DNA from: an uncultured Pelagibacteraceae bacterium
GTDB lineage: Bacteria > Pseudomonadota > Alphaproteobacteria > Pelagibacterales > Pelagibacteraceae
Length of the DNA: 64,000 bases
Reading direction: 5' to 3'
Assembly: GCA_902519695.1 (NCBI GenBank)
Contig: CABYKN010000002.1
Location: forward strand, 1-64,000
Position 1 is the first letter of the stretch, and every line of letters begins with the position of its first letter. Shown one piece after another: positions 8,307 through 18,690 of the stretch. Below the pieces are notes generated by a model. The model saw only the letters and a program-made list of their open reading frames with translations, made no database searches and was not told the DNA's origin. The position numbers and the translations under genes are program-made.

Positions 8307-10187
8307 ATGTCTAATTATTTAGGAAATTATTCTTTATATATTGCTTTAATAGCATCTGTTTATTTAATTTTTAAGTCATACTTGGATGCAAATTCAGAAA
8401 ATAAATATTTAGATAAAAACTTTATTTTAATTACTTCAATACAAACTATAATGATTACGGTAAGTTTTTTTAGTCTAGTTGCAGCTTTTGTAATTTCAGA
8501 TTTTAGTAATGAAACTGTTTTCAACAATTCTCATACTTTAAAACCTTTATTTTATAAAGTATCAGGCACATGGGGAAATCACGAGGGAAGTTTATTATTG
8601 TGGTTATTAGTTCTTTCAATTTTTCTATTTATTTTTTTATTAAATTCAAGATCACAAGATACTAAATACAAACTTTTAACGATACTATTTCAACAAATTA
8701 TTATTTCAGGTTTTCTAGTTTTTATTTTATTAACTTCCAACCCATTCAAAATGCTATATCCAATTCCTAGTGAGGGATTAGGTTTGAACCCTATTTTACA
8801 AGACCCTGCTTTAGCTATTCATCCTCCAATTTTGTATTTAGGTTATGTTGGAACATCTATAATCTTTTCAGCTTCACTTGCCTCAATGATTAGCGGAAAT
8901 ATTGGAGATAAGTGGGCAACGCATATTAAAAAATGGGTTTTGGTATCTTGGGTATTTTTAACAATTGGTATTTTGCTTGGATCTATATGGGCATATTATG
9001 AGCTGGGCTGGGGAGGTTTTTGGTTTTGGGATCCTGTAGAAAATGTATCATTAATGCCATGGTTTTGTTTAACAGCGCTACTGCATACTGTAATTGTATT
9101 ACAGAAAAGAAATTCGTTTAAAGAGTGGACTATTATTTTGTCAATTACAACTTTCTCACTGAGTATGAGCGGCACTTTTCTTGTTAGGTCTGGAATTTTA
9201 AATTCAATTCACACTTTTGCAAACGATCCATCAAGAGGGCTATATATATTAAGTTTTCTCTTTATTCTAATATTGATGTCTATATTAATTTTCTTTTTTA
9301 ATCAGAATAAAATATCAAACACAGCCAAAGAGAATTTTATTTTAAGTAAAGAGACTGCAATATTAGTGAATAACTGGTTTATGATGTTTTTTTTATCTGT
9401 TGTTCTTGTTGGTACAATTTATCCAATTTTTCTTGAAGTTTTAAATGGTTCAAAAATTTCTGTTGGTCCGCCTTTTTATCATAATCTTTTAATACCCTTC
9501 TTAATTCCTTTTTTAATATTCATGAGCTTTGGCCCAAGTTTGAAATGGATTAAAGATAAATTAAAAAAGTTTAACTATAATATTTTAATTATTTTTTTAG
9601 TTTCACTACTTATTTCATATGTCATTTTAACAAAAACCGAAAATTCATTTCTGTTGTCTATTCCTCTGATAGTTTTGAGCATCTATCTTTTATTAGTAAC
9701 AATTAAGGATTTTTTTATTAGCAAATCCTCGATTAGCCAAAAAATTTCACATTTTGGTTTTAGCTTATTAATTACAAGTATCTTATTGAATGGACTTTTT
9801 TCTAATGAATTCAATTCAAATATGAAAGTAGGAGATGAAAGAATATTTAATGACAAAGTTGTAAAATTAAAAGAAGTTAATGTTAAAGATGTAGACAATT
9901 ATAAATCTCTTAAAGCTAGTTTTGAAGTTACGAATAAAAATTCCTCTTTTGCTTTATACCCAGAAGTTAGGATTTACCAGCAGCCTTTAACTATTACGAG
10001 TGAAGCAGATATTAAGACAACATTATTTTCAGATAATTTTTTAGTATTTAATATTTTAAAAGACGATGGCTATTATAACGTAAGATATCAATATAAACCC
10101 TTAATGATTTGGATATGGATCTCAACTATATTTATTGGTTTTGGTGGTTTATTAAGTGTTATTAGAAAAAATGAGCAAAAATATTAA
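8307..10187 (+). CDS. ccmF: Cytochrome c maturation CcmF
   Basis: GTWGNHEGSLLLW, YELGWGGFWFWDPVENVSLMPW, GTFLVRSGIL. Confidence 0.97.
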   Translation: MSNYLGNYSLYIALIASVYLIFKSYLDANSENKYLDKNFILITSIQTIMITVSFFSLVAAFVISDFSNETVFNNSHTLKPLFYKVSGTWGNHEGSLLLWLLVLSIFLFIFLLNSRSQDTKYKLLTILFQQIIISGFLVFILLTSNPFKMLYPIPSEGLGLNPILQDPALAIHPPILYLGYVGTSIIFSASLASMISGNIGDKWATHIKKWVLVSWVFLTIGILLGSIWAYYELGWGGFWFWDPVENVSLMPWFCLTALLHTVIVLQKRNSFKEWTIILSITTFSLSMSGTFLVRSGILNSIHTFANDPSRGLYILSFLFILILMSILIFFFNQNKISNTAKENFILSKETAILVNNWFMMFFLSVVLVGTIYPIFLEVLNGSKISVGPPFYHNLLIPFLIPFLIFMSFGPSLKWIKDKLKKFNYNILIIFLVSLLISYVILTKTENSFLLSIPLIVLSIYLLLVTIKDFFISKSSISQKISHFGFSLLITSILLNGLFSNEFNSNMKVGDERIFNDKVVKLKEVNVKDVDNYKSLKASFEVTNKNSSFALYPEVRIYQQPLTITSEADIKTTLFSDNFLVFNILKDDGYYNVRYQYKPLMIWIWISTIFIGFGGLLSVIRKNEQKY

Positions 10188-10701
10188 ATTTTTAGGATTA
10201 CTACTAACATTAATAATAATTTTTATAATCTTGCTCAAGGGATTGAACGTATCGAAAGATTACTCTAACGAGAAATTAAAAAGTAAAATAGATTTTTCAC
10301 TTAATGCAAAAAAACTATTTTCTGATGAAATAATTAATATTTCAGACTTATTTGATAAAAATAGTCCTTCTGTAGTAAATATTTGGGCATCTTGGTGTGC
10401 ACCATGTAGAGAAGAGCATCAGTTTTTAATGAAATTAAAAGATATGAACATAAATATAATTGGAATTAATTATAAAGACAGTCCAAAAAATGCGAAAAAT
10501 TTTTTAAGCTCACTTGGAAATCCTTATTCAGAAGTTATTACCGATAATGATGGAACAAAATCAATAGAATTTGGAGCTATTGGTGTTCCTGAAACTTTTA
10601 TTATAAGTGGTAAAACAAATGAGATAATAAAAAAGTATATTGGTCCATTGACAAGCGAAAATTTAATAGAAATAAAAAATTTATTAGAAAAAAATGCTTA
10701 A
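10171..10701 (+). CDS. dsbE: Thiol:disulfide interchange protein DsbE/CcmG
   Basis: VVNIWASWCAPCREEHQFL thioredoxin motif; Met at 10171 gives a 17-nt overlap with ccmF. Confidence 0.93.
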   Translation: MSKNIKFLGLLLTLIIIFIILLKGLNVSKDYSNEKLKSKIDFSLNAKKLFSDEIINISDLFDKNSPSVVNIWASWCAPCREEHQFLMKLKDMNINIIGINYKDSPKNAKNFLSSLGNPYSEVITDNDGTKSIEFGAIGVPETFIISGKTNEIIKKYIGPLTSENLIEIKNLLEKNA

Positions 10702-11053
10702 AATTTTAAAATTAATATTGCTGCTATATTTTAGTTTTAATTTTTCCTATGCTAATGAAATAAATACCAAAGTAGATCAAATTACAAAAAACTTACGGTG
10801 TTTGATATGCCAAGGTCAATCTGTTTACGACTCTCAGTCCGATTTTGCCATTAGTATGAAGCTCGTTGTAAAAAATAAGATTGATGGAGGCAAAGAAGAA
10901 GAAGAAATATATGATTATTTAAAAAATAAATATGGAGAGTGGATTGTATATGAACCAGAATTAAACCAAAATACATTTTTACTCTGGTCAATACCTTTGA
11001 TTTTGTTCGCTTTTGGCGGCCTTTTAATTATTAGAAAAGTATCTATAAAGTAA
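10694..11053 (+). CDS. ccmH: Cytochrome c maturation CcmH
   Basis: LRCLICQGQSVYDSQSDFA, signal peptide, C-terminal TM. Confidence 0.93.
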   Translation: MLKILKLILLLYFSFNFSYANEINTKVDQITKNLRCLICQGQSVYDSQSDFAISMKLVVKNKIDGGKEEEEIYDYLKNKYGEWIVYEPELNQNTFLLWSIPLILFAFGGLLIIRKVSIK

Positions 11054-11067
11054 TAAGGATTTTTAGT

Positions 11068-11553
11068 ATGAAGATTTTAATTAAAACTTTGATAATTTCA
11101 TTTCTTACTGTCTCATTTTCTAACGCAGAAAATAAATGGAGTTTTTACACTGGCATGTTCGATTTCAGCGATGATGGTAAGAGAGCAAATCTATTTGGTG
11201 CAGAATATATAAATTTTAATGCTAGCAAAGATATTTTCTTAGGAAATGTTCAGCCTGTGACAGGTGCAATGATAACAGCTGATGATGCATTATATATTTA
11301 TACAGGTTATCAATTAAATCAAAAATCTAATTCAACTACTTTCTCTCCTAGTTTTGCAATTGGATATTATGACGAAGGAGATGGCAAGGACTTAGGTCAC
11401 GAAATTGAATTTAAGACACAAATACAGATATTATTTGATATCTCATCTAATTCTGAATTAGGTATTTCTTATAATCATATTTCTAATGCGAGTCTTGGAG
11501 ATAAAAATCCTGGGGCAAATAGTTATATGTTTAATTTTACAAAAAAATTTTAA
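11068..11553 (+). CDS. Acyloxyacyl hydrolase / PagL-like lipid A deacylase
   Basis: Signal peptide, beta-barrel pattern, HISNASLGDKNPGANSYMFNFTKKF C-terminus. Confidence 0.75.
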   Translation: MKILIKTLIISFLTVSFSNAENKWSFYTGMFDFSDDGKRANLFGAEYINFNASKDIFLGNVQPVTGAMITADDALYIYTGYQLNQKSNSTTFSPSFAIGYYDEGDGKDLGHEIEFKTQIQILFDISSNSELGISYNHISNASLGDKNPGANSYMFNFTKKF

Positions 11554-11561
11554 CTTAAGAT

Positions 11562-12716
11562 ATGAGATTAAAAGATTGTCATAACTTTTATGACTTTAGA
11601 AAATTGGCAAAACAAAAGCTTCCATCTCCAATATTTCATTATATTGATGGGGCTGCGGATGATGAAATAACTTATGCAAGAAATAGTAGTGCATTTAATG
11701 ATGTTGACTTAGTTCCAAATGTCTTAAGAGGTGTTGAAAATGTGGATTTGTCGACAACTATTTTTGGAAAAAAATTAGATTTGCCTTTTTATTGTTCTCC
11801 AACAGCTTTGCAAAGGTTATTCCATTACGAAGGAGAAAGAGCGGTTGGAAAAGCTGCAAATAAGTTTAATACGATGTTTGGTGTTTCGGCATTGGCTACA
11901 GTTAGTGTTGAGGAAATTTCATCTTTAATAGACACACCAAAAATGTTTCAATTTTATTTCCATAAAGACAGAGGATTAAATGACTCTTGTTTAGAACGAG
12001 CAAAAGCAGCAAAATTTGATGTGATGGCTTTAACTGTTGATACGATAACAGGAGGAAATCGTGAAAGAGATTTAAGAACTGGATTTACATCACCTCCAAA
12101 ATTAACACTTTCGAGTTTGTTTAGTTTTGCCACAAAACCAATGTGGGGAATAAATTATTTAACCAAAGGAAAATTTGAACTACCACATCTTCAAGATTTC
12201 GTTAAAGAAGGAACTGACACAAATACTTCAATTGGTAATTATTTTTCTACTATGTTGGATCAATCTATGAACTGGGACGACGCTGAAAAATTGTGCTCTC
12301 AGTGGGGTGGCCATTTTGCGCTTAAGGGAGTTATGAGTGTTGAAGATGCTAAAAGGGCAGTTGATATCGGATGCACTGGTATAATGGTATCAAATCATGG
12401 AGGAAGACAACTTGATGGATCTAGATCACCATTCGATCAATTAGCTGAAATTGTTGATGCAGTTGGTGATAAGTTAGATGTTATTTGTGAAGGTGGATTT
12501 CAAAGAGGTACTCATATGTTAAAAGCTTTATCTATGGGTGCAAAAGCATGTGCTGGTGGAAGATTATATCTTTATGCTTTAGCTGCAGCAGGTCAAGAAG
12601 GCGTTGAGAGAGCACTTAACTTATATAAAACTGAATTAGTAAGAGACATGAAATTAATGGGCTGCACAAAGATTAGTGATCTTAATCGAAATAATTTAAG
12701 ATTCCGAAATGCATGA
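11562..12716 (+). CDS. FMN-dependent alpha-hydroxy-acid dehydrogenase (LldD-like), copy 1
   Basis: FHYIDGAADDE, LTVDTITGGNRERD, VSNHGGRQLDGSRSP. Confidence 0.93.
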   Translation: MRLKDCHNFYDFRKLAKQKLPSPIFHYIDGAADDEITYARNSSAFNDVDLVPNVLRGVENVDLSTTIFGKKLDLPFYCSPTALQRLFHYEGERAVGKAANKFNTMFGVSALATVSVEEISSLIDTPKMFQFYFHKDRGLNDSCLERAKAAKFDVMALTVDTITGGNRERDLRTGFTSPPKLTLSSLFSFATKPMWGINYLTKGKFELPHLQDFVKEGTDTNTSIGNYFSTMLDQSMNWDDAEKLCSQWGGHFALKGVMSVEDAKRAVDIGCTGIMVSNHGGRQLDGSRSPFDQLAEIVDAVGDKLDVICEGGFQRGTHMLKALSMGAKACAGGRLYLYALAAAGQEGVERALNLYKTELVRDMKLMGCTKISDLNRNNLRFRNA

Positions 12717-13864
12717 GCTTAAAGAATTGTTATAATTTTGAAGATTTTAGAAAGCTAGCCAAAAAAAAACTTCCAGCTCCAATTTTTCATTACATTGATG
12801 GTGGTGCAGATGACGAAACCACTTTAAAAAGAAATACAAATTCATTTGATGATTGTGACTTAATCCCCAATATTCTTAGAAGTGTAGGAGAACCAGATCT
12901 ATCAACCACAGTTTTTGGTAGAAAAATAGATATGCCAATTTTTTTATCTCCAACAGCTATGCAAAGTTTATATCATCCTGATGGAGATAAAGCTTCAGCT
13001 AGAGCTGCAGAAAAATTTGGTACCATGTATAGCATGTCGACAATGGCATCATTTTCCATTGAAGAAATTGCTAACATATCAAGTGGTCCAAAATTATTTC
13101 AACTTTATATTCATAGAGATAAATCATTTACTGATGATTTAATTGATAGGTGCAAAAGAGCAAATTTTGATGGTTTGTGCTTAACTGTTGATACTTTGGT
13201 TGCGGGAAATAGAGAAAGAGATCACAGAACTGGTTTTACAACTCCTCCTAAATTTACATTAGAAAGCATAATGAATTTCGCAATGAGACCTGGATGGTTA
13301 TTTAGATATTTTACGAATAAGAAATTTGAACTTGCAAATATTAAACACAAAACTGACAAGGGAACTAACATTACAAAATCCGTAATAGACTATGTTAATG
13401 AACAGTATGATCCACAAATGAATTGGGAAGATGCAGAATATTGTATAAAAAAATGGGATGGACCTTTTGCGCTAAAGGGTGTGATGTCTGTAGAAGATGC
13501 AAAGAGAGCAGTTGATATTGGTTGTACAGCGATAATAATTTCAAATCATGGAGGAAGACAGCTTGATGGATCTAGAGCTCCATTTGATCAACTGAAGGCT
13601 ATTTCAGATGCTGTGGGTGATAAGGTTGAGATAATTTTAGATGGAGGTGTTAGACGGGGAACTCACGTTCTCAAGGCTTTAGCTGCAGGTGCAACTGCTT
13701 GTAGTTTTGGTAAAGCTTTTTTGTTCAGTTTAGGAGCGGGTGGACAGCAAGGAGTAGAGAGGCTGCTTCAAAATATGCACGATGAAATTAGAAGAAATAT
13801 GATCCTTATGGGCTGCAAAAGTGTAAAAGAGTTAGATAGATCAAAGATAATTTACCGTAATTAA
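12713..13864 (+). CDS. FMN-dependent alpha-hydroxy-acid dehydrogenase (LldD-like), copy 2
   Basis: FHYIDGGADDE, LTVDTLVAGNRERDHRTG, ISNHGGRQLDGSRAP, DGGVRRGTHVLKAL; start overlaps copy 1 stop. Confidence 0.93.
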   Translation: MSLKNCYNFEDFRKLAKKKLPAPIFHYIDGGADDETTLKRNTNSFDDCDLIPNILRSVGEPDLSTTVFGRKIDMPIFLSPTAMQSLYHPDGDKASARAAEKFGTMYSMSTMASFSIEEIANISSGPKLFQLYIHRDKSFTDDLIDRCKRANFDGLCLTVDTLVAGNRERDHRTGFTTPPKFTLESIMNFAMRPGWLFRYFTNKKFELANIKHKTDKGTNITKSVIDYVNEQYDPQMNWEDAEYCIKKWDGPFALKGVMSVEDAKRAVDIGCTAIIISNHGGRQLDGSRAPFDQLKAISDAVGDKVEIILDGGVRRGTHVLKALAAGATACSFGKAFLFSLGAGGQQGVERLLQNMHDEIRRNMILMGCKSVKELDRSKIIYRN

Positions 13865-13953
13865 ATATTTTTTATAAATAAATTTTATTATTATTTTCAC
13901 TCTAAATAAATAGACATGAAGTTGCTTTTCAGTTAGTTTGACGACGAAAAATT

Positions 13954-15123
13954 ATGATTGAATTAGCAAAAGCTTTAGACCGTTTAGGAACTGAAAGTGC
14001 ATTTTCTGTTCTAGCAGAGGCAAAAAAATTAGAAGCACAAGGTAAACCTATGATCCATTTAGGTTTAGGTCAGCCTGATTTTAAAACTCCTAAACATGTA
14101 GTTGAAGCTGCAAAAAAAGCACTAGATGATGGACATCACGGTTACGTATTATCAAATGGCATTCCAGAATGTCGAGAAGCTGTCGCAAGATGGGTAAAGA
14201 GACTTTACAAAGCTGATATTGATCCAAATAGAGTTTTAATAATGCCAGGTGGCAAACCAACAATGTATTATGCAATCACTTGTTTTGGTGAACCGGGTGC
14301 TGAAATAATTCATCCAACGCCAGCCTTTCCTATTTATGAATCAATGATTAACTACTCTGGAGCAAAAGCAGTTCCTTATGACTTAACTGAGGACAAAGAT
14401 TTAAAATTTGATCCAGATAAACTTTTATCTTTAATAACTGATAAAACTAGACTTTTAATTTTAATAAATCCAAACAACCCAACTGGAAGCTTTGTTGAAA
14501 AACCTGCGATAGATTACTTAGCGAAAGAATTAGAAAAACATCCGCAGGTCACAATTTTAAGTGATGAAATTTATAGTAGACAAGTTTTTGACTATAAAGA
14601 AATGCCAACTTTTTTTAATTACCCAAACTTAAGAGATAGATTAATTGTTCTTGAGGGTTGGAGTAAAGCATATTCTATGACTGGATGGAGACTTGGATGG
14701 AGTTTTTGGCCAGAACATTTAGTTGAGCATGTAAACAAACTTTTGATTAATAGTGTATCATGTGTAAATGCTGCAGCTCAATATGCGGGTATTGCTGCAT
14801 TAGATGGTCCAGAGGACTCAATCAAAGATATGTTAGACAAGTTTACTTTAAGAAGAAATTTAATTCATAAAGGATTAAATGATTTACCAGGAGTTGAGTG
14901 TAGTTTGCCAGGAGGAGCTTTTTATGCTTTTCCGAATATAAAAGGTACTGGCATGAATGGATCTGAGTTTTGTAAGAAAGCTATGCATGAAGCAGGAGTT
15001 GCAATTGTTCCTGGTACTGCATTCGGTAAAACTTGTAATGATTACGTTAGATTTAGTTTTGCCGCATCTAGAGATAATATAATGCAAGCCTTGGAAAACA
15101 TAGGCAAGATGCTTTCTAAATAA
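13954..15123 (+). CDS. PLP-dependent class I/II aminotransferase
   Basis: HLGLGQPDFKTP, LINPNNPTGS, SDEIYSRQVFD, GWSKAYSMTGWRLGW. Confidence 0.93.
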   Translation: MIELAKALDRLGTESAFSVLAEAKKLEAQGKPMIHLGLGQPDFKTPKHVVEAAKKALDDGHHGYVLSNGIPECREAVARWVKRLYKADIDPNRVLIMPGGKPTMYYAITCFGEPGAEIIHPTPAFPIYESMINYSGAKAVPYDLTEDKDLKFDPDKLLSLITDKTRLLILINPNNPTGSFVEKPAIDYLAKELEKHPQVTILSDEIYSRQVFDYKEMPTFFNYPNLRDRLIVLEGWSKAYSMTGWRLGWSFWPEHLVEHVNKLLINSVSCVNAAAQYAGIAALDGPEDSIKDMLDKFTLRRNLIHKGLNDLPGVECSLPGGAFYAFPNIKGTGMNGSEFCKKAMHEAGVAIVPGTAFGKTCNDYVRFSFAASRDNIMQALENIGKMLSK

Positions 15124-15160
15124 ACTATATTTTTAACTAATATTTTTGTATTATTAAAGA

Positions 15161-16534
15161 ATGAACGAAACTGTCCAAGCAGAATTAAAAAAGATATTTA
15201 ACGGGAGATTTTCTACTTCTGAGTCTACTCGTGCAAATTACGCAAGAGGAGAAGATACTTATAATCCAATATTATCGAAGGCAGTTGTATTTCCAGAAAC
15301 TAATGAAGAAGTTTCAAAAATTCTAAAAATTTGTAACGAGCATAAAATCCCTGTTGTCCCGTTTGGAACCGGCACATCTCTTGAAGGCCATGTTGTTGGA
15401 AATCAAAATGGTATTACAATTTCTCTAGAAAAAATGAATAAAGTTTTAAGCGTAAATGCTGAGGATTTTGACTGCAGAGTGCAAGCAAATGTAACAAGAA
15501 AGCAATTAAATGAATATTTAAGAGAAGATGGAGTATTTTTTCCAATAGATCCTGGTGCGGATGCTGCACTCGGTGGGATGGCATCTACTTCAGCTTCAGG
15601 AACAATGGCAGTTAAATATGGAACAATGAGAACAGTTATTTCTGGTTTAACAGTTGTTTTACCTAATGGAGATATAATTAAAACCGGTGCAAGAACTAAA
15701 AAAACTTCTGCGGGATATAACTTAACTAATTTGTTTATTGGATCTGAGGGAACATTAGGAATTATTACAGAAGTTCAATTAAGATTATCACCAATACCTG
15801 AAAGCATAATGAGTGCAGTTTGCTATTTTCCAGATTTAGACTCAGCAGTAAAGACAGCGCAAGAAGTTATTCAGTACGGTGTTCCAATTGCAAGAATTGA
15901 AATGTTAAACAAAGACCAAATGGAAATTAGCATAAAATATTCAAAGTTAGAAAACATCAAAGCATCACCAACTTTATTCTTTGAATTTCATGGAAGTGAG
16001 CTATCGAATAATGAGTCTATTAAAATTGTAGAAGAATTATCAAAAAATAATGGTGGAAGTGATTTTCAATGGGCATCTTCTCCGGAAGAACAAAAAATAC
16101 TTTGGAAAGCAAGACATGATGTTTATTATTCAGTAAAAGCCTTAGGTCATGATATGAAAGTGTATTCTACAGATGTTTGTGTACCAATTTCCAAGTTAGT
16201 TGAGTGCATTTCATGGGCGGAAAAAGAAGTAAAAAAATTAGGTCTAACTGCACCAATGGTTGGTCATGTTGGAGATGGAAATTTTCACTCCATAATATTG
16301 TATGATCCTGATGATGAAGAAAAACAAAAAAAAATTAGACAGTATAGCGATGATCTAATTAACAAAGCTTTAGAGTTAGAGGGAACAATTACAGGAGAAC
16401 ATGGAATTGGTCTTCAAAAAAAACATTACTTATTAAGAGAGCACCCAGACAATTTGCCAGTAATGAAAGCTATTAAAAGAAGTATCGATGTAAACAATAT
16501 CATGAATCCTGGTAAGGTTTTTGATCTAAATTAA
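15161..16534 (+). CDS. FAD-binding oxidoreductase, GlcD / D-lactate dehydrogenase family
   Basis: VPFGTGTSLEGHV, GSEGTLGIITEVQLRLSP, GHVGDGNFHS, GEHGIGLQKK. Confidence 0.93.
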   Translation: MNETVQAELKKIFNGRFSTSESTRANYARGEDTYNPILSKAVVFPETNEEVSKILKICNEHKIPVVPFGTGTSLEGHVVGNQNGITISLEKMNKVLSVNAEDFDCRVQANVTRKQLNEYLREDGVFFPIDPGADAALGGMASTSASGTMAVKYGTMRTVISGLTVVLPNGDIIKTGARTKKTSAGYNLTNLFIGSEGTLGIITEVQLRLSPIPESIMSAVCYFPDLDSAVKTAQEVIQYGVPIARIEMLNKDQMEISIKYSKLENIKASPTLFFEFHGSELSNNESIKIVEELSKNNGGSDFQWASSPEEQKILWKARHDVYYSVKALGHDMKVYSTDVCVPISKLVECISWAEKEVKKLGLTAPMVGHVGDGNFHSIILYDPDDEEKQKKIRQYSDDLINKALELEGTITGEHGIGLQKKHYLLREHPDNLPVMKAIKRSIDVNNIMNPGKVFDLN

Positions 16535-16545
16535 TCCAAAACAAA

Positions 16546-17499
16546 ATGAAAAAAATTTTAATCACGAGAAGGCTTTTAAGATCTTGTGAGGATAAAGCTA
16601 AAGAATTATTTGATGCTAATTTTAATTTAAATGATGAACTCTACTCTCAAAAGAAGCTAATAGAGATGAGTACAGGCTGTGATGGCATTTTATCGGCTTT
16701 AACAGATAAGCTAGATGCAGAAACAATTAATCAATTACCTGAGAGTGTAAAAATTATATCAAATTTTGCTGTAGGTTTTGGAAATATAGATTTAGAAGCT
16801 GCAAAGAAAAGAGGGATTGCAGTTACAAACACGCCAGATGTTTTAACTGATGCCACTGCTGAAATTGGGGTTTTGTTGATATTAGGTGCATGCAGAAGAG
16901 CATCTGAAGGAATTGAAAAAGCTAGAGAAGGTGGCTGGGTTTGGTCAGCAGATATGTTGATTGGTAAACAATTAACGGGTACTAGACTTGGAATACTTGG
17001 CATGGGTAGAATTGGTCAAAAAATAGCAAAAATAGCTAAATCTTTAGGTATGATAATTCATTATCACAATCGTTCAAAATTAAGCGAAGAAAAAGAACAA
17101 AGCGCAACTTACCACGATAACTTAAATGATTTGATGAAAGTTTCTGATGTCCTTTTGGTATGTTGTCCTGCATCTAAAGAGACAATAAATTTAATCAATA
17201 AAGATACACTAGAACTATTACCAAAAGGTGCAGTCGTGACCAATGTTGCAAGAGGAGATATTATTGAAGATGAAGCTTTAATAGATGCTTTGGAAAGAAG
17301 AAAAGTTTATGCAGTTGGGCTAGATGTATACAAAAATGAACCAAATTTAAATCCAGGATATCTTAAACACAAAAGTGCTTTTATTCTTCCTCATTTGGGT
17401 AGCGCTACTAAAGAAACTAGAACTGCAATGGCCAATCTGGCCATAGATAATATGGATGAGTTTTTCAAAACAGGAGACTGCAAAAACAAAGTTAATTAA
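16546..17499 (+). CDS. D-2-hydroxyacid dehydrogenase (glyoxylate reductase / D-glycerate dehydrogenase-like)
   Basis: LGILGMGRIGQKIAK, VVTNVARGDIIEDEALIDAL, GLDVYKNEP, LPHLGSAT. Confidence 0.93.
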   Translation: MKKILITRRLLRSCEDKAKELFDANFNLNDELYSQKKLIEMSTGCDGILSALTDKLDAETINQLPESVKIISNFAVGFGNIDLEAAKKRGIAVTNTPDVLTDATAEIGVLLILGACRRASEGIEKAREGGWVWSADMLIGKQLTGTRLGILGMGRIGQKIAKIAKSLGMIIHYHNRSKLSEEKEQSATYHDNLNDLMKVSDVLLVCCPASKETINLINKDTLELLPKGAVVTNVARGDIIEDEALIDALERRKVYAVGLDVYKNEPNLNPGYLKHKSAFILPHLGSATKETRTAMANLAIDNMDEFFKTGDCKNKVN

Positions 17500-17604
17500 C
17501 AATCTGAAGTTGTAATTGGTAATTAAAATTATTCTAACTTTCTAGACATATTTTTTATTTCAATTTAAAATTTATTTATAAAAAATAAATTTAGAGAGGA
17601 AATA

Positions 17605-18666
17605 ATGAAAGCACAGGTTTTACATAAGTATGACCCAGAAATGAAAGCAGATGTTTGGGTCACAGGTGAAGAGTTACCAAATCCTAAAATTGAGAAAGCA
17701 AGCGATGTCATTGTTAAAATTGGAGCTGCAGGTGTTTGTAGAACTGATTTGCATATAATTGAAGGAGTTTGGAAGCACATTACAGATCAAAATAACGATC
17801 TGTTGCCGATGGTAATGGGACATGAGAACGCTGGATGGATAGAGGAAGTTGGTAAAGATGTTACAGGATTTAAAAAAGGTGATGCAGTTATTTTACACCC
17901 TAAAGTTTCTGGCACAGGAGGAACATGCTTAGATTGTAGAAGAGGAAACGATATGCATGCTGAAGATCCAATTTTTGCAGGTTTGAATGTAAAACACGGG
18001 GGATATTCAGAATTACTTCAAACTAGCGTAAGAAATCTAATAAAAATTCCAAAAGTTTTAGGTCCAATAGACGTTGCGCCATTTTCAGACGCAGGTTTGA
18101 CTGCTTACAGAGTTGTAAAAAAAGCTACTAGACACCTTCTGCCAGGTGAAAATTGTGTAATCATAGGTGCTGGTGGATTAGGACATATAGCAATTCAATG
18201 TATGAAAGCAATGTGTGCTGCAAATATTATTGTTGTTGAAAAAGCAAAAGCACCTTTAGAACATGCAATGGAACTAGGAGCTGACCATGGGGTTTTAATA
18301 GATGGTAATGAAATTGAAAAAGTAAAAGAACTTACAAAAGGAAAAGGTGCAGAGGCTGTTATAGATTTTGTTGGTGAAAAAGGTTCTACGCCAATGGGAA
18401 TTAAAATGACCAAAGCAACTGGGACTTTCTATATTGTAGGTTACGGAGAAGAAATAAGAGTTTTGGCGATTGATATGATCGATCAAGAAAAAAGTATAGT
18501 TGGAAGCTTAGTAGGTACATGGGCTGAATTATATGAATTAATGGAACTAGCAGATAAAGGTTTAGTAAAACTTTCAATGAAAGAATACAAACTTGAAGAT
18601 GCTAATAAAGCGCTACATGATTTAAATGATGGTAAGATTAAAGGTCGTGCAGTGTTAGTTCCATAA
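17605..18666 (+). CDS. Zinc-type alcohol dehydrogenase
   Basis: VCRTDLHIIEG, GHENAGWIEEVG, VIIGAGGLGHIAIQ. Confidence 0.92.
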   Translation: MKAQVLHKYDPEMKADVWVTGEELPNPKIEKASDVIVKIGAAGVCRTDLHIIEGVWKHITDQNNDLLPMVMGHENAGWIEEVGKDVTGFKKGDAVILHPKVSGTGGTCLDCRRGNDMHAEDPIFAGLNVKHGGYSELLQTSVRNLIKIPKVLGPIDVAPFSDAGLTAYRVVKKATRHLLPGENCVIIGAGGLGHIAIQCMKAMCAANIIVVEKAKAPLEHAMELGADHGVLIDGNEIEKVKELTKGKGAEAVIDFVGEKGSTPMGIKMTKATGTFYIVGYGEEIRVLAIDMIDQEKSIVGSLVGTWAELYELMELADKGLVKLSMKEYKLEDANKALHDLNDGKIKGRAVLVP

Positions 18667-18690
18667 TTAACAACAAAGAGAGGAAAAAAG

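Noticed and set aside
17568-17592. 10-bp AT-only hairpin AAATTTATTT-ATAAA-AAATAAATTT just upstream of the Zn-ADH ribosome site
   Set aside because: Composed only of A/T in a very AT-rich genome, so expected by chance; no covariation data available.
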